Positions 60,872 through 64,000 of a stretch of DNA of 64,000 nt are shown piece by piece. The DNA is taken from assembly GCF_003945385.1 (NCBI RefSeq), contig NZ_AP018920.1, forward strand, positions 4,030,001-4,094,000, in the 5' to 3' direction. A program made the position numbers and the translations under genes. The number at the start of each line of letters is the position of its first letter. The first letter of the stretch is position 1. The DNA is from Pseudonocardia autotrophica (lineage in GTDB: Bacteria > Actinomycetota > Actinomycetes > Mycobacteriales > Pseudonocardiaceae). A model generated the notes under the pieces. The model worked only from the letters and a program-made list of their open reading frames with translations. It was not told where the DNA came from and ran no database searches.

Positions 60872-61599
60872 CGACCGTGCGCCCGACCGACCAGGTATTC
60901 GCCGCGTCCTACGACGAGGTCCGCGAGATCCGGGCCACCGCGCCCGAGCGCATCCCGGCCCTGCTCGCCGCCCGGCGGCGCCGCCCGTTCGTCCCGTCGG
61001 ACGGCCGGCTGATGATCGTCGCCGCGGACCACCCCGCCCGTGGGGCGCTGGCCGCCGGCGGCCGCACGGACGCGATGGCCAGCCGTCCCGATCTGCTCGA
61101 CCGGCTCACCACCGCACTCGCCCGTCCCGGGGTGGACGGCATCCTCGGCACCGCCGACATCCTGGAGGACCTGCTCCTGCTCGGGGCACTCGAGGACAAG
61201 GTCGTGATGTCCTCGATGAACCGGGGCGGCATCCAGGGCGCCACGTTCGAGCTCGACGACCGGCAGACCGGCTTCGACGTGCAGTCCACCGTGGAGTCCC
61301 GGTTCGACGGGATCAAGACCCTGACCAGGGTCGACCTGGACGACTGGACCCCGATCTACGACCGGACCGAGCTTCCCGGCTACTACGTCGCGATCGGCAC
61401 CAGCGGAAACCAGTTCAAGAACGCACCGGTCGTCGGACAGTTCATGCGAACGATCATCGACCGGGTCGAGAACGGCGCCGACCACGACACCACGCCGCTG
61501 CTCTTCACCGCACCGCACACCGGCGCCACGATCGACCTCGGAGCATTTTCGCGGCAACGCCCGGTGAACGCCCACAGTTCGGGAACCGTGCTGGGCTGA
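60868..61599 (+). CDS. Chimeric ORF: aldolase N-terminal half joined to FAD oxidoreductase C-terminus
   Basis: 243 residues, open throughout. Residues 1 to about 157 (PSDGRLMIVAADHPARGALA, MSSMNRGGIQGATFELDDRQ, DGIKTLTRVDLDD) match the N-terminal half of the Cgl0158-like aldolases that accompany IolC. From about residue 158 (WTPIYDRTELPGYYVAIGTS, GNQFKNAPVVGQFM, GADHDTTP, SSGTVLG) it matches the C-terminal end of DAO-type FAD-dependent oxidoreductases. The join lies near 61330-61345. It is best explained by a deletion that fused two genes in frame; an active aldolase is unlikely. Confidence 0.7.
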   Translation: MTTVRPTDQVFAASYDEVREIRATAPERIPALLAARRRRPFVPSDGRLMIVAADHPARGALAAGGRTDAMASRPDLLDRLTTALARPGVDGILGTADILEDLLLLGALEDKVVMSSMNRGGIQGATFELDDRQTGFDVQSTVESRFDGIKTLTRVDLDDWTPIYDRTELPGYYVAIGTSGNQFKNAPVVGQFMRTIIDRVENGADHDTTPLLFTAPHTGATIDLGAFSRQRPVNAHSSGTVLG

Positions 61600-61736
61600 A
61601 ATCGACTCGACGGTCGATCGACGTACACTTCCGTCGGAATTGACGGCGGCAGGATCGGACAGTGGCGGGATCCGCGTCACGGCGCCGTGGCGCTCGCCGA
61701 CCGAGACATGCAGCACCCCTCACGAAAGGACACTGA

Positions 61737-62612
61737 ATGAGCAATATTCTGCACGGCTGCCTCTCCGACACCGAGTATTTCGAACTCACGGCGTCGTCCG
61801 GGCACTCCTACGGCGTCTGGGTGACCACTCCCCCGGGATACGCGGACAGCACGGACTCCCTGCCCCTCATCTATGTACTGGACGGCAATTTCGCGGTCGG
61901 TCTCACCGCACCCCTCATCGTGACCCAGGCCGACCCGTATCTGACGGTCGCCCCGTACATCCAGATCAGTGTCGGCTACGCCGGCGCGGAGGCCGAGGAC
62001 TGGGCGACGATTCGCAATCGCGACCTCGTGCCGCCGGGAGAGCCCGTCAGCGAGGTCATGGTGTCGACGCTGACGGCAGCTCGCGACTCGGGTGCGATGT
62101 CCCAGGAGCAGGTCGATGCCTACCTCAGCGAACTCGCGAACACCCGCGCCGACGTCTTCCTCGATTTCCTGACCGACGAGCTCCATCCGCACCTGCAGTC
62201 GCGGCTGCGCGTGAGCGAATCCGGACACGGGCTCTTCGGCTACTCCTACGGAGGGCTCTTCGCGCTCTATGCATGGCTGCGCGATGCACCTCTGTTCTCC
62301 ACCGTCGGCGCCGGCAGCCCCGGCGTCACATCGACGGAGAGCCAGATCTTCACCCTGATCGACGCATTGCCGGAACCCGATGCCGACTCGACCACTGCGC
62401 GGCTGCACCTCACGCTGAACGAGGTCGAACTACTCGGCTCCATCCCGGTGTATCGCGGACTGGCGCAGAACATGCTGGCCGTCGTCGACCGTCTGCAGGA
62501 CAAGGGGCGCTCGTCGGGGGTTTCCAGTGCACTGTTGCGTGAAACTCACGTCACCGGATTGCAGGCATCCTTTCTGGACTACCTGAAAGAGTGCCATTCG
62601 CAGCCGGAGTAG
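61737..62612 (+). CDS. Alpha/beta-hydrolase-fold esterase (IroE/Fes-like)
   Basis: 291 residues; GAAAGGA stands eight bases before ATG 61737. YGVWVTTPPGYADSTDSLPL, IYVLDGNFAVGL and the nucleophile elbow LFGYSYGGLFALYAWL near residue 170 fit the esterase D/PF00756 group that includes siderophore esterases. No siderophore genes are nearby. The codon use is visibly less GC-biased than its neighbours (many AAT, ATT, TAT and CTG/CTC mixtures), which hints at a different origin. It stands alone between the chimera and the HxlR/tautomerase pair. Confidence 0.8.
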   Translation: MSNILHGCLSDTEYFELTASSGHSYGVWVTTPPGYADSTDSLPLIYVLDGNFAVGLTAPLIVTQADPYLTVAPYIQISVGYAGAEAEDWATIRNRDLVPPGEPVSEVMVSTLTAARDSGAMSQEQVDAYLSELANTRADVFLDFLTDELHPHLQSRLRVSESGHGLFGYSYGGLFALYAWLRDAPLFSTVGAGSPGVTSTESQIFTLIDALPEPDADSTTARLHLTLNEVELLGSIPVYRGLAQNMLAVVDRLQDKGRSSGVSSALLRETHVTGLQASFLDYLKECHSQPE

Positions 62613-62718
62613 GCCCTGGTGACGCTCTCGGAGTTGACCCGCTCCCCGCGGGGCGCGAGTTCGCGCCCCGCGGCTGTGACGATCCGATGCACCGCCCCGA
62701 TGCCCTGAACTCCGGCTC

Positions 62719-63177
62719 CTACCAGGCGTCGGGCGCGATCTCGGCCGTCATCTCGCGCCACGAGACCGGCTCGGTGCAGTGCGCACAGGTCATCCGCGGG
62801 GCGGCGGGATGGCCACAGCTGCGGTGGACCAGCCGCACCGGCGGCACGTCGTTCTTGTGCTTGTCGCCCCACGACATGAGCGCGAGCAACACCGGATAGA
62901 GATCCGCCCCCTTGGCGGTGAGCCGGTACTCGTGACGTTCCGGGTTCTCCTGATAGGGCACCCGATCCAGCACGCCCTCGGCGACCAGGACCCGCAGCCG
63001 GTCGTTGAGCACCCCCGAGCCCAGCCCGAGCTTCGACCGGAAGTGGTCGTAGCGGCGTTCGCCGCGGAAACACTCGCGCAGGATCATCATCGTCCAGCGC
63101 TCGCCGATCACCGACCAGGTGCGGGCGACGGAGCAGTACACGTCCTGCAGATCGTCGTGCTTCACGTTCCAGATCAT
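62719..63177 (-). CDS. HxlR-family transcriptional regulator
   Basis: 152 residues from ATG 63177; GTG 63165 (VKHDDLQDVYCSVART) aligns better with typical family starts. TWSVIGERWTMMILRECFRG, YDHFRSKLGLGSGVLNDRLR and the wing QENPERHEYRLTAKGADLYP are the HxlR helix-turn-helix. A C-terminal extension with HRSCGHPAAPRMTCAHC has a His/Cys cluster that could bind metal. Divergent from the tautomerase gene, with a long inverted repeat between them, it probably regulates that gene and itself. Confidence 0.9.
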   Translation of the reverse strand: MIWNVKHDDLQDVYCSVARTWSVIGERWTMMILRECFRGERRYDHFRSKLGLGSGVLNDRLRVLVAEGVLDRVPYQENPERHEYRLTAKGADLYPVLLALMSWGDKHKNDVPPVRLVHRSCGHPAAPRMTCAHCTEPVSWREMTAEIAPDAW

Positions 63178-63178
63178 A

Positions 63179-63249
63179 AGACACGATTCGAGTCCATGCA
63201 GCTTGCGAGCCCGGCGACCACGCCCTACGGTCGGACTCGAATCAAGTCT
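63179..63249. promoter_or_regulatory. 17-bp inverted repeat in the HxlR/tautomerase divergent region
   Basis: AGACACGATTCGAGTCC at 63179-63195 and GGACTCGAATCAAGTCT at 63233-63249 are inverted copies with 15 of 17 matches, including a perfect 11-bp core GATTCGAGTCC. Centres are 54 bp apart, about five helical turns, so two bound HxlR dimers could face the same side of the DNA. The left copy touches the HxlR start, and the right copy lies 20 bp before the tautomerase ATG. Confidence 0.65.
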
Positions 63250-63268
63250 CACTCCCTGGAGGTCGACG

Positions 63269-63658
63269 ATGCCCTACTACCGGTTCACAGTCCCCGCCGG
63301 CGACGCGACGCTGCAGCACAAGGCCGAGGTCGCGGCGGCGGTGACGAAGGTCCACGTCGAGGTCACCGGTGCGCCCGCCGCCTACGTGCACTGCGCGTTC
63401 GTCGAGGTGCCGCAGGGCAGCGTCTTCGCCGGTGGTCGTGCCGTCGACGGCCCCCGGATGGTCGGGCTGATCCGGGAGGGCCGTTCCACGGAGGTGCGGG
63501 CGGCGCTCCTGCACGCGATCGCCGACGCGTGGTGCGCCGTCACCGGGGCACCGAAGGAGAGCGTGGCGATCTTCCTGCACGAAGTGCCCGGCGCGAACGT
63601 CCTGGAGGACGGTGAGATCCTCCCCGAAGCCGCCGACGATCCCGTGGTCGCCGGGTAG
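63269..63658 (+). CDS. Tautomerase-superfamily protein
   Basis: 129 residues from ATG 63269. The second codon is Pro (MPYYRFTVPAGDATLQHKAE), which becomes the catalytic N-terminal proline of the tautomerase superfamily; the length and YVHCAFVEVPQGSVFAGG resemble cis-3-chloroacrylic acid dehalogenase (cis-CaaD)-like members. RSTEVRAALLHAIADAWC follows. It may isomerise an enol/keto acid. CCTGGAGG provides the ribosome site. It is divergent from hxlR and probably repressed by it. Confidence 0.82.
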   Translation: MPYYRFTVPAGDATLQHKAEVAAAVTKVHVEVTGAPAAYVHCAFVEVPQGSVFAGGRAVDGPRMVGLIREGRSTEVRAALLHAIADAWCAVTGAPKESVAIFLHEVPGANVLEDGEILPEAADDPVVAG

Positions 63659-63773
63659 TCCGCCCGGCCGGCGGCCGTCGGTCGTCGGTCGAGGCGGCTC
63701 CGACGAGGTCGCGGATCCGCACCGGATCCGCACGGTGGGCCCATCGACCTCGACGACCTCCGAGCCGGTCACC

Positions 63774-64000
63774 TCACGCCAGAAGCGTGCCCGGGGCCGG
63801 CTGGTACGGCTGGAAGAAGTCGTTGGCAGGTGCCCCGGCCAGGGTGAGCACCAGCGACGGCACCGACACACCGTCGATCTGCTCGCGGATGATATCGGCA
63901 TGCCCCGCGTGCCGGGCCCACTCCTCGACCAGGTGCACCAGATGATGACGCGCGTGGATCGGCCGGGCGTCGAAGATCCCGTGCCACGGCGCAGGCGGCG
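63774..64000 (-). CDS. DinB-family (DUF664-type) protein, C-terminal fragment
   Basis: The 75 codons seen run off the window edge. [20 protein letters not shown] followed by REQIDG is the conserved C-terminal helix of mycothiol/bacillithiol-transferase-like DinB proteins, with metal-binding His residues. A further 30-residue tail ends in [11 protein letters not shown]. These proteins often conjugate mycothiol to toxic compounds. The convergent gap to the tautomerase gene (63659-63773) holds only a short duplicated GGATCCGCAC. Confidence 0.75.
   Translation of the reverse strand, partial: PPAPWHGIFDARPIHARHHLVHLVEEWARHAGHADIIREQIDGVSVPSLVLTLAGAPANDFFQPYQPAPGTLLA

Noticed and set aside
63659..63773. 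Small gene between the tautomerase and DinB genes
   Set aside because: No frame shows a start with a ribosome site or recognisable motif; it contains only a short duplicated GGATCCGCAC.
1..64000. Prophage, integrative element or genomic island with ends
   Set aside because: No integrase, transposase, phage structural gene, tRNA-associated repeat or origin was found; only scattered decayed genes and one lower-GC gene.

Overview
The window looks like chromosomal DNA of a high-GC actinomycete, most likely a Pseudonocardia or close relative in the Pseudonocardiaceae. The support is indirect: very high GC with G/C third codon positions; mycofactocin-type partners (a mycofactocin-coupled SDR and an NDMA-dependent alcohol dehydrogenase); many 4-bp ATGA/GTGA gene overlaps; and a dense mix of catabolic operons and regulators. 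I found no tRNA, rRNA, CRISPR array, integrase or transposase. The region reads as a patchwork of metabolic modules with several decayed genes between them.

Layout. 1-1877: MFS transporter start, MarR regulator and a luciferase-like monooxygenase. 1958-8970: plus-strand set of a three-subunit molybdenum hydroxylase, mycofactocin-type SDR, lipoprotein substrate-binding protein and P450. 9782-12832: alkylation-damage module made of an Oxygenase-NA family dioxygenase, a 38-codon ORF, an ECF sigma factor, a methyltransferase fused to a C-terminal Ada methyl-sensor domain, and Ogt. A shared element (TGCAACC, 16-17 bp, GTYC) lies upstream of three of these genes. A 100-bp pentanucleotide repeat follows. 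12957-18152: CPBP protease, two-component system, small proteins, and a haloperoxidase remnant coupled to MoaF-like and NTF2-like genes. 18255-30729 (minus strand): a catabolic region with acyl-CoA ligase, two SDRs, and a six-gene chain with 4-bp overlaps (MmgE/PrpD, MaoC, acyl-CoA dehydrogenase, MaoC, malyl-CoA-type lyase, esterase). A sensor kinase and its likely response regulators flank this chain, and an MHS-type transporter follows.

30858-39448 is a terpene-alcohol-style oxidation cluster: Baeyer-Villiger monooxygenase, aldehyde dehydrogenase, ferredoxin, ferredoxin reductase, CYP108-like P450 and GMC alcohol oxidase. A decayed acyl-CoA dehydrogenase and a LysR fragment lie in or beside it. 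39900-45921 carries AlkC, a vWA protein, a MoxR ATPase, the NDMA-dependent alcohol dehydrogenase and its AcoR-like activator. 46073-51854 holds LysR, a PadR/HAAS pair, IclR, and the three enzymes of the lower meta-cleavage pathway (hydratase, aldolase, acetaldehyde dehydrogenase). 51942-59006 is a urease locus: an AmiC-like binding protein without signal peptide, MarR, and ureAB-C-G-D-E-F. 59025-64000 has a GntR-controlled IolC-type kinase, an aldolase/FAD-oxidoreductase chimera, a lower-GC esterase, an HxlR/tautomerase divergon with an inverted repeat, and the end of a DinB-family gene.

Two themes stand out. The first is a self-contained, ECF-sigma-linked alkylation response with an unusual Ada domain order and its own promoter motif. 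The second is repeated in-frame deletion: haloperoxidase, acyl-CoA dehydrogenase and aldolase/oxidoreductase each survive as shortened open frames, and a LysR tail is left upstream of the P450 operon. All family assignments were made by eye from motifs and remembered family patterns; no database search was run.
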